Of a DNA stretch of 64,000 nt, positions 1-10,570 are shown one piece after another. Numbering within the stretch: position 1 is the stretch's first letter; every line of letters starts with the position of its first letter. Source of the DNA: Saussurea involucrata (taxonomy: Eukaryota; Streptophyta; Magnoliopsida; Asterales; Asteraceae); contig CM066317.1 in NCBI GenBank assembly GCA_033807775.1, positions 13,341,370-13,405,369 of the forward strand, given 5' to 3'. The notes beneath the pieces were generated by a model. The model worked only from the letters and a program-made list of their open reading frames with translations, did not search any database and was not told where the DNA came from. The position numbers were made by a program, and so were the translations under genes.

Positions 1-167
1 ATATATATATAAATGTCAAAGATTGGAACAAACTGCAAATCAAGTAAGGTTTATTGGTTGATTTTTCATATGATTGTTCGTTGTATTATGTAAATACTTA
101 CAGATTATATATAAGAGTTTCTTATTTCCTCTACTATTTTGTTCATATATACACATAATTTTGATAC
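1..167 (-). other. Intron of the LRR receptor kinase (partial)
   Basis: Sequence after the GTATCA donor of the kinase exon, read on the minus strand. It is AT-rich, starts with an (AT) run at the window edge, and shows no coding signal. The acceptor and the next exon (kinase subdomains from APE onward) would lie outside the window. Confidence 0.6.
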
Positions 168-2679
168 CTGGTGGAATGTAACCGATGGATCCACAAAGCG
201 TATTTGCTGTGGAATTCCCCAAATTCTCAGATCCAGATCCAATCGTCATCGCCAATTTGGCGATCCCAAAATCAGAGACCAAAGCTGTCATGTCGTTGTT
301 GAGAAGAACATTGCTCGGTTTCAGATCACAATGTATGACTTTAATTGGGGAATGATGATGGAGGTAAGCCATTCCTTCAGCAATGTCACTGCAAATGTTC
401 ACTCTTTGAATCAGATCCAGATCCGATGAATCTCAACCTAATTCTGAATCTGGATACAAACGGCTATCCAAGCTTCCATTCGCCATGAATGGAAGAACCA
501 GAGCTTTGAAATCAGGTAAACTACCAGCTGTTATGATTCTGATCAGATTCCTATGACGAATCCTTTTTAGAACTTGACATTCTCTGTTGAAACTCTTGGT
601 TGAATTCCCTGTTTGTAATTGAAGCACTTTGACTGCTATTTGTGTTCCATCTGAAAGTGATCCTTTGAATACTCGTCCGTAGCCTCCCGAACCGAGTAAT
701 CTCTGATCATCAAATCCGCCGGTAGCTTCCGCTAGCTCCTTATACGTGATTCGTGGGAAATTATGTGTCAATTCTGGTTGAGATTTCGTTTCTGGCTGAG
801 CATTAGAACTCAAGATTTGTTTCAGATACCGCCATCCGATCACACAGCAGATTGCTGTCAGCAAAACTGATACCAAAATACTGATGTAGAAAACGACCAG
901 AAAAACAGGGGAATGGAAGTATTTTTTCTTGTGGGAACAAAATGGGAAGCCAGAAACATGCCCACAAAGATGTGGGTTTCCTAAAAAGGAAAGATTAGTG
1001 ACGGAATCGAAAATGCCACCCTCAGGAACTCTACCGTTGAAGTTATTGAACGAAAGATTCAAGAATTTAAGGCTATTGATTTTGCTAAAACCCATTGGGA
1101 TCTTTCCGGATAGACTGTTGTTAGATACGTCAAACACTTCAAGACTCGTAAGCTTGGTCAAGAACTCCGGAAGTTGACCTTGAAACGAATTGAAGGACAA
1201 ATCTAACGTCTCTAAAGCCATGTAACTTGGAATTTTAGGAAAGATGGTTCCGGTGAGGTTATTGAACGAAAGATTTATCTCTTTGATGGTTTCTAGCTTG
1301 CTGAGCTCAGAGGGTAGCGGTCCTTCGAGGCGATTATGAGAAAGATTTAAGAATATTGCGTTTCTACTCATGGCTGATAATAAATCCGAAGGTATGTTAC
1401 CAGTTAATCTATTGTAGGAAAGATCTAGACTCGATAGAATTACGCATTTTCCTAAAGTAGAAGGTATTTTTCCAGAAAGTTGGTTGTTATTGAGGGAAAG
1501 CGAAATCAAACTTACCAAATTCCCTAAACTTTCTGGGATTTTACCTGTGAATCTGTTATGTGACAATTCAAGTTCGCCCAAATGACGAAACTGTCCGAAT
1601 TCTTCTGGGATTTCGCCTGTGAAAACATTGTGGGATAACCAGAGTTTATCTAGTCTCGACAATCGACTGATTTCTGGTGCGATTGTTTCGTTGAGATGAT
1701 TCATGGTCAAATTCAGATATATTAGGCTCGAAAGATTAGCAATAACGGAGGGAACCGAACCATAGATCTTGTTTTCTTGTAGCAGCATGTAACTGAAATC
1801 GACACCTAGTTTTCTGATGGAATTGGGTAGGGTTCCGCCTAGTCCCATGCCGGCTAACTCAAGCTCACGGAGCATACTGCAGTTTGAAAGTGCGGTAAAA
1901 AAGATATCAAGATTGTTGTTTTGATCATGGCTAACCATTTGGTTATATGATAAATGAAGATTCAGAAGTTGGGTGAGTTTGGAGACTAGTTTTGATGGCA
2001 GTTCGCCGGAAAGATTGTTGCTTTCGACATCAAGATTGTACATTTGCGAAGCGTTTGCCAAAGACAATGGGATTTCTCCGGTGAACTTATTGTTATACAA
2101 ATTCAGATTCCAAAGTTTCGCGCAATTCCCAATTTCTACTGGGATTTTCCCTTTTAAGAGATTGAACGAAAGGTCCAAATTCGACAACAAACTGCAGTTC
2201 AAGAACAAAGAAGGCGGAATCTCGCCATCTAGATGGTTATTGCCAAGATCAAGAAGAGTAAGGTTTGATAACGAAGATAAAGATTCTGGAATAGGACCTT
2301 GAAGGTTATCATTGTCTAGATAAAGGTTTCTAAGATGTCGTAAAGACGATATTCCAAATGGGATGTTTCCATATAAACTATTATCCGAAAGATTTATTGT
2401 TCTGAGTGCTGTGAGGTTTACGATAACGGATGAAAACGGGCCCACAAGTCCAGCCCCGACAAGCGTGATTCTCCTGACACGGTGCCCATTCTTGCAAACG
2501 ACCCCGTTGAAACTGCAAACTTCCGTGGTCTCATTCCAGTTCGAAAGCACCAATTTTGGGTCGATCTTTATGCTTTTCTTGAACTCCAGGAGTGCGTCTT
2601 TATCTGTCCGAAGTGAATGTTGAAAACTCGGACTGAAGAACATGAAGAACACAAAGAAGGTTTTTCTTTGAAAGATCAT
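168..2679 (-). pseudogene. LRR receptor-like serine/threonine kinase, exon 1, interrupted by in-frame TGA
   Basis: Plasma-membrane receptor kinase of the LRR class, most like the Arabidopsis At2g24130 type. I start at 2679 because the residues that follow form a signal peptide (hydrophobic run rich in Phe); the frame is open further upstream, to 2934, but that stretch is not kinase-like. Visible in order: LRR N-terminal cap (about 25-65), some 20 LRRs, a membrane helix near 593-619, then a kinase domain with a glycine loop (GSGGYGRV near 663) and the lysine of IAVK near 684. Codon 749 is TGA (433-435); the same frame then continues through VIHCDLKPSN and SDFGIAK to GYIPP. HCD instead of HRD makes it a non-RD kinase. 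A splice donor (CAG|GTATCA) ends the exon at 168, phase 1, as expected for this family; the rest of the kinase lies beyond base 1. A sequencing error at the TGA is possible. Confidence 0.8.
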
Positions 2680-2889
2680 TCTGAAAACTTTCTGCAACCT
2701 AAAGGTATATCTATTACTTGATTTGGCCTTCATTAGATATGGTGAAATAGTAGTAGTTAAAATGCCACTATGTTTGTGGGTGTTTCTATTGAAGCACCCC
2801 CTTAAGTGTAAATAGTTGATTTTGGCATGATTTATAGATGGACTAGAGTTGGTAGGCCCATAATCCACATGTTCTGGGATCGAAATCTG

Positions 2890-2901
2890 GCTCTGATACC
2901 A
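2890..2901 (-). other. Initiator-tRNA-type primer binding site, retroelement remnant
   Basis: The minus strand reads TGGTATCAGAGC, the standard tRNA-Met primer binding site of plant copia-like elements. It lies about 210 bases upstream of the receptor-kinase start, inside the open stretch 2680-2934. No LTR end (CA) sits directly before it, so it is a relic, or a chance match in the kinase 5' region. Confidence 0.35.
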
Positions 2902-2992
2902 TTTTTTAGGTTGGGGTGGCAAATTATTTACCAAATTAAACCAACCAATATGTGTACTAACACACTAATTTAATTGATATCAATTGCAGTCG

Positions 2993-3278
2993 GTTGGTAG
3001 TTTGTTTACCTCTTAATGGTTCCATTAAGAGGAAACCTCTGAATTGTTCAGAGGTGAATCTTGTTTGGCAAAAGAAAAGTCTGCCTCTTAATGGTTCCAA
3101 AACCCTCTTAATGATTTAGCATCTTGGGTTACCCTTAACCATTCAGCACCCTGATTTCATTCTAAACAAATACCAAACAACCATATTTCATTTTGCACTA
3201 TATCATAAAAGCCTCTTAACCATTCCGACCTCTTAATCATTCTGCACCAAACCATTCAGCAACTGCCAAACATCCCCC
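2993..3278. repeat. Degenerate MITE-like repeat
   Basis: The motif CCTCTTAA with variants of 'accattcagcac' recurs many times in both orientations (for example 3010-3040 and 3210-3260), and the ends resemble each other in inverted orientation (GGTTGGTAGTTTG against CTGCCAAACATCC). The same word set occurs in the TTA-flanked MITEs at 20126 and 48970, so this is probably a decayed relative. The following 3279-3922 is AT-rich intergenic DNA in which I see no gene. Confidence 0.4.
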
Positions 3279-3925
3279 AAGTATGAAAAACTTGGTTGGT
3301 ACACGGTTTTGAAAGTACTGTACAATGGTAGTATCATGGTACCGACTTATTTAATTGTTTGTTAGTTTTTGTCCTTTTGTTATATCGAATATCAAACATC
3401 ATAGCATTAACTTATTTGTTTGAGCATATGAATTTTTTCAAGTTTTATAAATTGCGATTAGAAAACCTTTTAACACGGCACATGTTACCTGTAAACTCAA
3501 AATTTGAACAAAATTGCAAATTTTATTATATGTAACTTGAAGTTGGTACAAAGCCAGTACGAACATATACCAATCGAAAAAAGATGGTCCTAAGTAAGGT
3601 TGGTTGGTACATGGTATAAGATTTTGCATACCCATTATAATTAGTTGGTTAGGGATAGGTTAAATGCACACCCACCCATATATTAATTTCTATCTCACCC
3701 ACATCACTATTAAAAGTTACTTTTTACATTTTCAATGTATGATTTGATGTAATTTTGATATAAATAAATGTGCATATAGCAACACGCTTTATTTATTTAT
3801 TAATGATGGTACATATATGATGACTAGATGTCCATAATAACTAATTGTTGGTGGAGCATGATGGGAACAGAAATGGATTGGAATACAGTAAAGATGACCC
3901 CCAATACTTTGATGTCAAGTTGTAA

Positions 3926-5669
3926 GGCCTTCCGTACCCCAGCGGGGAAGGGGCTCGGGATGGAGGATGTGGCAGCGGGGTGAGGGCGGGGTTGGGCTAC
4001 GGCCCGGGATGGAGTTGCGGGGCGGGATGGTGAGCGGGGTTGGGTTCCCGAGCCATCCCGAGGGTTTTATAAAAAAAAAAAAATTTTAATTAAATTTTTA
4101 AAAAAATAACCGTTGAACGGCTCTTTCTTAAAAAAAAAAAAAAAATTCTCAATTTAATCCCACTATATATTTAACCCTCAACCTCTTATTTCTCACACCT
4201 CTCAACCTCTTATTTCTCACACCTCTCAACCTCTTATTCTCTCAACCTCTTATTTCTCACACCTCTCAAACTCTCTCAAATTTTCTCAACCTCTATATAT
4301 TAAACAATATGGATTCGCCACAACCCGGTTCACCAACCGCATCATCATCATCCGTAGACACCGACGAGTTGTTGAATCTACAAAGGGAAATTTTTCGACA
4401 TGCTGCACAATCGCTGTATGGTAGCACCGCCTCATCGTCAACAAGAGAGAGGGCCGCAAACATTGAAAGAGGTCGAGTAACTGCAAACGAGCGGCTTATG
4501 CGGGACTACTTTGGCGTCAACCCGATTTATACACCGGATATGTTTAGGCGGCGGTTCAGGATGAGCAGACAACTATTCGAACGAATAGTTGAAGATTTAG
4601 AAGTAGGGTATCCGTATTTTAGACTTCAGTTTGACGGGTTAGGCAAACAAGGTTTTTCTCCGATACAAAAGTGTACTTCCGCTATTCGGCAATTGGCGTA
4701 TGGAGTAGCTGCTGACGCACTTGACGAGTACATCCGTATGGGAGAGAAAACGTCACGAGATTGTCTGTACAAATTCTGCACAGGTATTATTGAACTGTAT
4801 GGTCAAAAATATTTACGCAGGCCTACTTTTATTGATATTCAGAAGTTGTACGCCGCGCATGAAGCTAAACACGGATTTCCCGGCATGCTCGGCAGCATAG
4901 ACTGTACTCATTGGGCGTGGGCAAATTGTCCGAATGCATGGCGAGGTCAATTCATGAGAGGTGATCATGAGCACCCGACAATCATGCTAGAAGCAGTGGC
5001 CTCTCAAGATCTATGGATCTGGCACGCATACTTTGGTGTTGCCGGTTCCAACAATGACATCAATGTTCTCAATCAGTCGCCCATCTTCAACGATGTATAT
5101 GATGGAAAAGCACCCGACTGCCCTTTTGAGGTGAATGGAGCCACCTACAAGCATGGATATTATCTAACGGATGGGGTATATCCGGAATGGGCTACTTTCG
5201 TAAAATCATTTACGTGCCCACAAGACTCTAAACGACAAAAGTTCAAGTCCGCGCAAGAATCCGCACGTAAAGATGTTGAACGAGCTTTTGGCGTGCTTAA
5301 ACAACGTTGGCATATACTTCATAACCCGGCACGCGGATGGGAACCGGCAATATTGAGAAACATTATGTACGCTTGTGTCATATTACACAATATGATACTC
5401 GAAGACGAAAACCATGCTATTTGTGGTGACGTGGAAAACGACTTTTTCACGAATGATATCGAAAGCCAAATCAGTGAGACACAACGCGCGGCAAATGTTC
5501 GAGAAGTCATAAACCGGGAAACTCATAATAACCTTCGGTCGGATTTGGTCGAACATATTTGGCGTATCCAAGTTCCCAACAATGACGACGAGTAGATTTT
5601 TAAATTTATTTTGTAATTTTTAATTTTTTAATGAATGATATAAATTTTAATTTTTATTATTTATCTTAT

Positions 5670-5700
<31 letters not shown>

Positions 5701-5898
5701 ATATATATTTATTTTGTTAAATAATTAAATGTATAAATAAAAGAATTAAAATAAATGAGGTGGCAAAGGGGTTTGAGGGAATGGGGTACGGATGTTTAGG
5801 GATCGTGAGGGATGGAGTGAGGGATGGAAGAAAAGCTGATGTGGCGATGATGTGGAGGGGAATCTTTCACAGATAGGAGGGATGGGGTACGGATGGCC
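3926..5898 (+). mobile_element. PIF/Harbinger element, transposase-only type (element 1)
   Basis: Terminal inverted repeats GGCCTTCCGTACCCC (left) and GGGGTACGGATGGCC (right), 15 bp with one mismatch, flanked by TAA on both sides (3923-3925 and 5899-5901), the TWA duplication typical of PIF/Harbinger. Between TIR and gene lies a GC-rich subterminal zone with repeated CGGGATGG in both orientations, then a pyrimidine-rich leader built of repeats of CTCAACCTCTTATTTCTCAC. After the gene comes an AT-rich tail. The leader and the tail from 5581 onward are nearly the same as in the adjacent element 2, while the coding cargo differs. Confidence 0.9.
4309..5595 (+). CDS. PIF/Harbinger DDE transposase
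   Basis: Intact 428-aa, intronless transposase of the DDE_4 superfamily (plant HARBI1/PIF type), which cuts and joins element ends in the nucleus. The N-terminal half has the helical region seen in the family (RMSRQLFERIV, about 85-95). The catalytic core shows D198 in GSIDCTHW, D288 in YYLTDGVYP and E324 in KDVERAFGVL, with 35 residues between the last two. The GSNNDINVL motif (about 247-255) is also conserved. Length is normal for the family. The start is the first ATG after the pyrimidine-rich leader. The last five codons (NDDE and stop) are identical to those of the Myb-like gene in element 2. No stop or frameshift, so it could be active. Harbinger transposases normally need a Myb-like partner; none is encoded in this element. 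Confidence 0.93.
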   Translation: MDSPQPGSPTASSSSVDTDELLNLQREIFRHAAQSLYGSTASSSTRERAANIERGRVTANERLMRDYFGVNPIYTPDMFRRRFRMSRQLFERIVEDLEVGYPYFRLQFDGLGKQGFSPIQKCTSAIRQLAYGVAADALDEYIRMGEKTSRDCLYKFCTGIIELYGQKYLRRPTFIDIQKLYAAHEAKHGFPGMLGSIDCTHWAWANCPNAWRGQFMRGDHEHPTIMLEAVASQDLWIWHAYFGVAGSNNDINVLNQSPIFNDVYDGKAPDCPFEVNGATYKHGYYLTDGVYPEWATFVKSFTCPQDSKRQKFKSAQESARKDVERAFGVLKQRWHILHNPARGWEPAILRNIMYACVILHNMILEDENHAICGDVENDFFTNDIESQISETQRAANVREVINRETHNNLRSDLVEHIWRIQVPNNDDE

Positions 5899-6287
5899 TA
5901 AGGCCTTCCGTACCCCAGCGGGGAAGGGGCTCGGGATGGCTGAGGTGGCTGCGGGGTGGCGCTACGGCTCGGGATGGGCTAGCGGGGCGGGATGGTGAGC
6001 GGGGTTGGGTTCCCGAGCCATCCCGAGGGTTTTATAAAAAAAAAAAAATTTAATTAAATTTTTTAAAAAAACAACCGTTGAACGGCTATTTCTTAAAAAA
6101 AAAAAAAATTCTAAATTTAATCCCACTATATATTTAACCCTCAACCTCTTATTTCTCACACCTCTCAACCTCTTATTTCTCACATCTTTCAACCTCTTAT
6201 TTTTCACACTATCAAATTCTCTCAATCTCACACCTCTCAAACTCTCTCAAATTCTCTCAACCTCTTATTTTTCACACCTCTCTCATC

Positions 6288-6826
6288 ATGAATCCAAACA
6301 AAACACCTACATCCCGTCGTAACCGACCGAATACACCACAATCGCAAGAAGATCAAGAGCTTGGTTTCCAAGCGTTTACACAACAAGGTTATCATCCGCA
6401 ATTCTCGCAACAATTTCCGCCACAATTCTCGCAACAATTTCCGCAACAATTTCCGCCACAATTTCCGCAACAATTTCCCCAACAATATCACCAACAATTT
6501 TCGCAACAATTTCCTTACCAATTTACACGTCCCGGTTTGATTGACCAAGGTTTTACTCCGGCCAACTACAATCTTCCTTCACCCGCAATCAATCTCGACG
6601 ACGAGATTGTTCCGGAAACCCAACCTTCTACCCCGAACTCACCACAATTTATCCCGACACAACAATCTAACCCGGAACCATCAAATCCGAGACGAACGAA
6701 AGCCGCCAAACAAACGTGGAGTAAAGCCGAGGAACTCGCGTTAGTGTCGGCGTGGGTTGACGTTTCGGAGGACCCCGTGGTCGGTAACGCACAAAGCGGT
6801 GGTAATTATTTTTACTGTTATTATTC

Positions 6827-6862
<36 letters not shown>

Positions 6863-7610
6863 TTATTCTTATTCTTATTATTATTATTATTATTATTATT
6901 ATTCTTATACTTTATTTTACATAAATGTAGGAAGTTTTTGGGCCCGAATCGGGCAAGTGTTCTTTACTCGCATGGGTCGTGAACCAGGTTATAGATCAAC
7001 CCATCAACTAAATAGCAAGTTCAGCGACGTCAATAAAAGAGTTAATTCGTTTGGCGGCATCTACAACAACTTGCTCAGTAATAGATCAAGCGGGATGAGT
7101 GAGGCCGATATATCCCGAACGGCACACGAACGCTATGTAGCACGCCATAACGTTGCTTTCACTCACGAACAAGCTTGGGACATCCTAAAAAAATGTCCAA
7201 AATGGGGAGCCGTTCCAACGATGACGACAACTTCATCGCGGGGTTCAAAACGTACCCAAACTTCCGATGATGACGATGACGAGCCAATTCAACGACCCAT
7301 CGGGAGAAACAAGGCAAAAAAAACATCAACGAGTCATACGTCCGGGACGAATACGGACGAAAGTGTTACTCAGTTGTTGACGACGTTCAACGACAAGTTT
7401 GATGGTGCAATTGAATACAAAATGAAAAAACTCGATGTCGAACTTCAAAGGTTGGAACACGAACGAGAAATCGAACGAGCAAAACGATTTGATGCAGACT
7501 TCCAGTTTTACATAACCCCGCATGATCACCTTTCGGGCCGCGCTTTGATGGCTACGCTAAAGAGAAAAGAGCAAATTAAAAAATATCATGATTGGAATGA
7601 CGACGAGTAG
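6288..7610 (+). CDS. Harbinger Myb/SANT-like accessory protein, two exons
   Basis: ORF1-type partner of a Harbinger transposase; such proteins bind subterminal DNA and help bring the transposase into the nucleus (known for Ping/Harbinger). Residues about 34-85 are a low-complexity Q/F/P tract (repeats of QQFPPQF). A trihelix-like Myb/SANT domain follows (TWSKAEELALVSAWVDVSED ... SFWARIGQVF), then a conserved region around HEQAWDILKKCPKWG, an acidic patch, and a charged coiled-coil tail (VELQRLEHEREIERAKRF). The open frame runs through a TAT microsatellite at 6802-6930 that I read as an intron (donor G|GTAATT, acceptor TGTAG|GAAG): removal joins GG to SFW and gives 397 aa instead of 440. The intron is 129 bases, so retention keeps frame but adds a Tyr/Ser run. 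The stop and last codons match element 1. Confidence 0.85.
6802..6930 (+). repeat. TAT/TTA microsatellite inside the Myb-gene intron
   Basis: A nearly uninterrupted run of TAT/TTA and TCT triplets between good GT and AG splice sites. If translated it would give only Tyr and Ser, in the middle of the Myb-like domain. This supports reading it as an intron. Confidence 0.8.
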
Positions 7611-8027
7611 ATTTTTAAATTTATTTTGTAATTTTTAATTTTTTAATGAATGATATGAATTTTAATTTTTATTATTTATCTTATTTTTATTTATTAAAAA
7701 TATATATAAATATTTTTATTTTGTTAAATAATTAAATGTATAAATAAAAGAATTAAAATAAATGAGGTGGCAAAGGGGTTTGAGGGAATGGGGTACGGAT
7801 GTTTAGGGATCGTGAGGGATGGGGTGAGGGATGGAAGAAAAGCTGATGTGGCGCTGACGTGGCAGGGAATCTTTCACAGATAGGAGGGATGGGGTACTGA
7901 TGGCCTAACCACTTTTAGAGCTTTTGTGAGGTAGAAACCATTCATTAGAGAATATGAGAAAAGCTTTGGTGAACATTGGACAAAAGGGATTGTCCAATGG
8001 CTGTTTTGATATGTGTTTTATGCTCTA

Positions 8028-8366
8028 TTCTAAAAAACTCGCCGCACAGCCGTCATGGCGCGCCATGACACCAAGGCTTGTGTCTCACGCCACGTTAAGC
8101 TTATGGCACGTCATGACCTAATGCACATTTTCATAATGCGATATTTGATTTTTCATTTCGTTTTTAATGTTTTATTTGCAAGTTTTTTAATATATAACAT
8201 AATTTAACTTGATTATTACTATTGACTCATTGAGTAACACTACAAAACATATGTTTTTTATATAATATTATATATGAATTAGAAATTTGACGCCATAAGT
8301 CACCTTGAAAACGCCATGGCTCCTAAGACTTGAGGCTTGGCCTCGCCGCCACGCCACTTAGAACCT
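8028..8366. repeat. Dispersed repeat with TTCTAAA/TTTAGAA ends, copy 1
   Basis: A region of about 340 bases starting TTCTAAAAAACTCGCC and ending CGCCACTTAGAACC, so the ends are inverted. A second copy lies at 49752-50114 with the same internal order (a GC-rich 'gccgtcatggc' arm, 'ttttatttg', 'aaaacatatg', a GC-rich 3' arm). It looks like a non-autonomous DNA element. The surrounding 7909-8027 and 8367-8690 hold no gene that I can see. Confidence 0.6.
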
Positions 8367-8699
8367 TGGTTTTATGGAAGTTAACTTTGAGTTTCTGATT
8401 TAACGCGCAATGAGGTCATTGATAGATTGGGTTCGTTTGATTTGATTACTTTGTAGTTAGGTAGGGATGTTAACCTTCATTTCAGTATCAACCGACCAAC
8501 ATGCCGAATGCCGATTACACACCATTCATTCACATGCAAGGTTATATGGGCCGGACAATCGAGAAGAATTATCGGCATAATTACATTTTTGTCTTTTTTT
8601 AAAGTAAATGTAAGCAAGAGAAGGCAAAGTTGAATGAGGGGTTAAAATGGTAAACGTGATGATTCAATTGATCAACACAATGATTATAAAAAGGCATGG

Positions 8700-9060
8700 C
8701 AACGAGGCGGGGGTAGCGAATGCAATCCTCAGCCCTGACCCCAGTTTCACCATCTCATCCCCATGCCCGACCTCAGTCCCCGGCGGGTACGGGGAATCGA
8801 ATTCCCTCCCTCGTTTTTGTTGGGTTTATCCCCAGTTCCGGTTCAAAAAATTTGTTAAATTGGTTGAAAAGTATTATATATTATATAACACATTATAAAA
8901 AATATAATATTGATTAATATATACACATATGGGGACGGGACAGGTTGGGGAATACATTACATGTCCCTTGACCCGTACCAATTTTTACGGCGAATCCCTA
9001 ACCCCAAACTAGCCGGGTGAATCGAGTTCCCCAACGGGACAAGGCAAATCACCGTACCTA
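8700..9060. repeat. GC-rich dispersed repeat
   Basis: Two GC-rich arms (CGGCGGGTACGGGGAATCG at about 8781-8799, and 8930-9055 with gggacgggacaggttggggaa) surround an AT-rich centre. The arms carry inverted words (CGGGGAATCG against CGATTCCCC variants), like non-autonomous hAT-type elements. I could not fix target duplications, so the limits are approximate. Confidence 0.35.
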
Positions 9061-9289
9061 ATTATAAATTGGTTATTCAGATTTGGACAATCAAAAAAGG
9101 CTATAACATAATTACATTTTTACCCTTTTTAGATCAAGAAAAGTAGGCAAGCAAAGGATGGATGGGTTAGAATAATAATGTACAAATGATAGCATGGCAA
9201 GTTGCGGATACTTAAAAAAGGCATGTTGATGCCCATGGATGAATTAGTCAACATTGCGTGTTTGTTAAACGAGTGTTTATTTTTTATTA

Positions 9290-9480
9290 GAGTAAATTAC
9301 ATGAATGGTCCCTGTGTTATGGCCATATTTTGGATATGGTCCCTATTTCTCATTAATTACACTCGCATATAGTCCCTCTCTCTAACGAAATCTGTTACCC
9401 AGTTAATTCAAAGGGTATTTTTGTCTTTTTACACTTGTTTTTGTTCTGATCCTAATAAGAAACTAAAAAACAAATAAATT
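9290..9480. repeat. Terminal fragment of the long-TIR element family found at 32340
   Basis: It starts GTAAATTACATGAATGGTCC and follows the left arm of the long-TIR element at 32340-35718 through 'ctaacgaaatctgtta' and 'tttttgtctttttac'. A matching right arm is not visible, so this is a half copy. A cytosine-rich stretch follows to 9700. No gene is seen in 9060-9805. Confidence 0.55.
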
Positions 9481-9808
9481 AATATACTCGTCATTACCCC
9501 ACCCACCCAACCATCCCTACCCCCACTACAACTCTCAACCCACCCACCACCTCCCAACACCTTCTTCTTCATCAGAACCGTCGACTCCACCTTCACTTTC
9601 TATAACCTATCTCTACTTTTCATATCTCCATTTTTTTTTCTTGTGCACACAAAAACCCATCTCCACACCATCCATACTGCCATACACACAAAACTATGGT
9701 GACAAAAGTCACAAAACCATAGTGACAAAAACCATAATTTACTCTATTGAATATGATAAGTTATAGTGATTGAGAAAAATATTCTTTGTTATATTAACTA
9801 GAAACTAA

Positions 9809-10115
9809 GGGCCCGTTTACCTAATCACTTACCGAGTAAGTGTTTACCGGTAAAATTCAACACTATCACCTACTTCTCAGGTAAGATCTTAGTCCACCAA
9901 AATGGCATCGTATGCAACAATTTAGCCGGTAAGCGCTAACCGTGGTAAGAGTTGTCGCACTCACTTACCGGGTAAGACTTTCGATCATTGCTTTCGACTC
10001 TCGGTCCTTGTTCCCGCTCTTACCGGGTAAGATTCTTAGTCCTTGCCATATTCATCCGGTAAGTTAATGTGACTTGATAAACACTTGCCCAGGTAAGCGT
10101 TTTGTAAACGGCCCC
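9809..10115. mobile_element. Tourist-like MITE, GGTAAG family, copy 1
   Basis: Ends GGGCCCGTTTAC and GTAAACGGCCCC in inverted orientation, flanked by TAA (9806-9808 and 10116-10118). The interior repeats TACCGGTAAG-type words in both orientations. TWA duplication places it with PIF/Harbinger. Other copies: 11196-11468, 21551-21845, 36354-36661. Confidence 0.8.
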
Positions 10116-10570
10116 TAAGGTTTCATTACATTTTGATGAATTTTACCAAATTGAAAAAACAAAAATGATAGAAATATAACAATAAACAGCCTCAAATCAA
10201 CACTACATCATCATTCAGTCAATCCAATAATCAGTTACTATAAAATTAACCAAAACTGTACTCTAATATTTTCACCATCTTCATGAAAACCACACACAAA
10301 AAATAATAATAATGAAAAGAAAAATACAATTAAAAAAAAAGACTAGTTTTACCAAGGATACAATGAACTGTTTCTTCATAAATATGAGGTTAAATACACT
10401 TTTTTTTTTCCTTCTGCTGCAAATCACTAATATGGGTCAACAAATTCTTTGTTTTTTCAGTAGAATCCTAGAAAGAACCCCGGACAAACAACACGAAAGA
10501 CTGTGGGATTTACTGGTTTCGTTTGGTTTAGTTTATACCGGCTATATATGGTTGTCAAGTTCTTCAATCG

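Larger units (their letters stand above)
5902..7905 (+). mobile_element. PIF/Harbinger element, Myb-like-protein-only type (element 2)
   Basis: It begins directly after the TAA that ends element 1. Left TIR GGCCTTCCGTACCCC is identical to that of element 1; the right end is GGGGTACTGATGGCC, followed by TAA (7906-7908). The 5' subterminal CGGGATGG zone, the pyrimidine-rich leader to about 6264 and the tail from 7596 are close copies of those in element 1, but the gene between them encodes the accessory Myb-like protein and no transposase. The C-to-T change in the right TIR is shared with the deleted copy at 54143-54976. Confidence 0.9.

Noticed and set aside
6237..6548. Minus-strand open frame rich in Leu, Arg and Lys opposite the Myb-like gene, and a similar one at 54460-54696.
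   Set aside because: It is the antisense of the pyrimidine-rich leader and Q/F/P tract; its pattern comes from those repeats.
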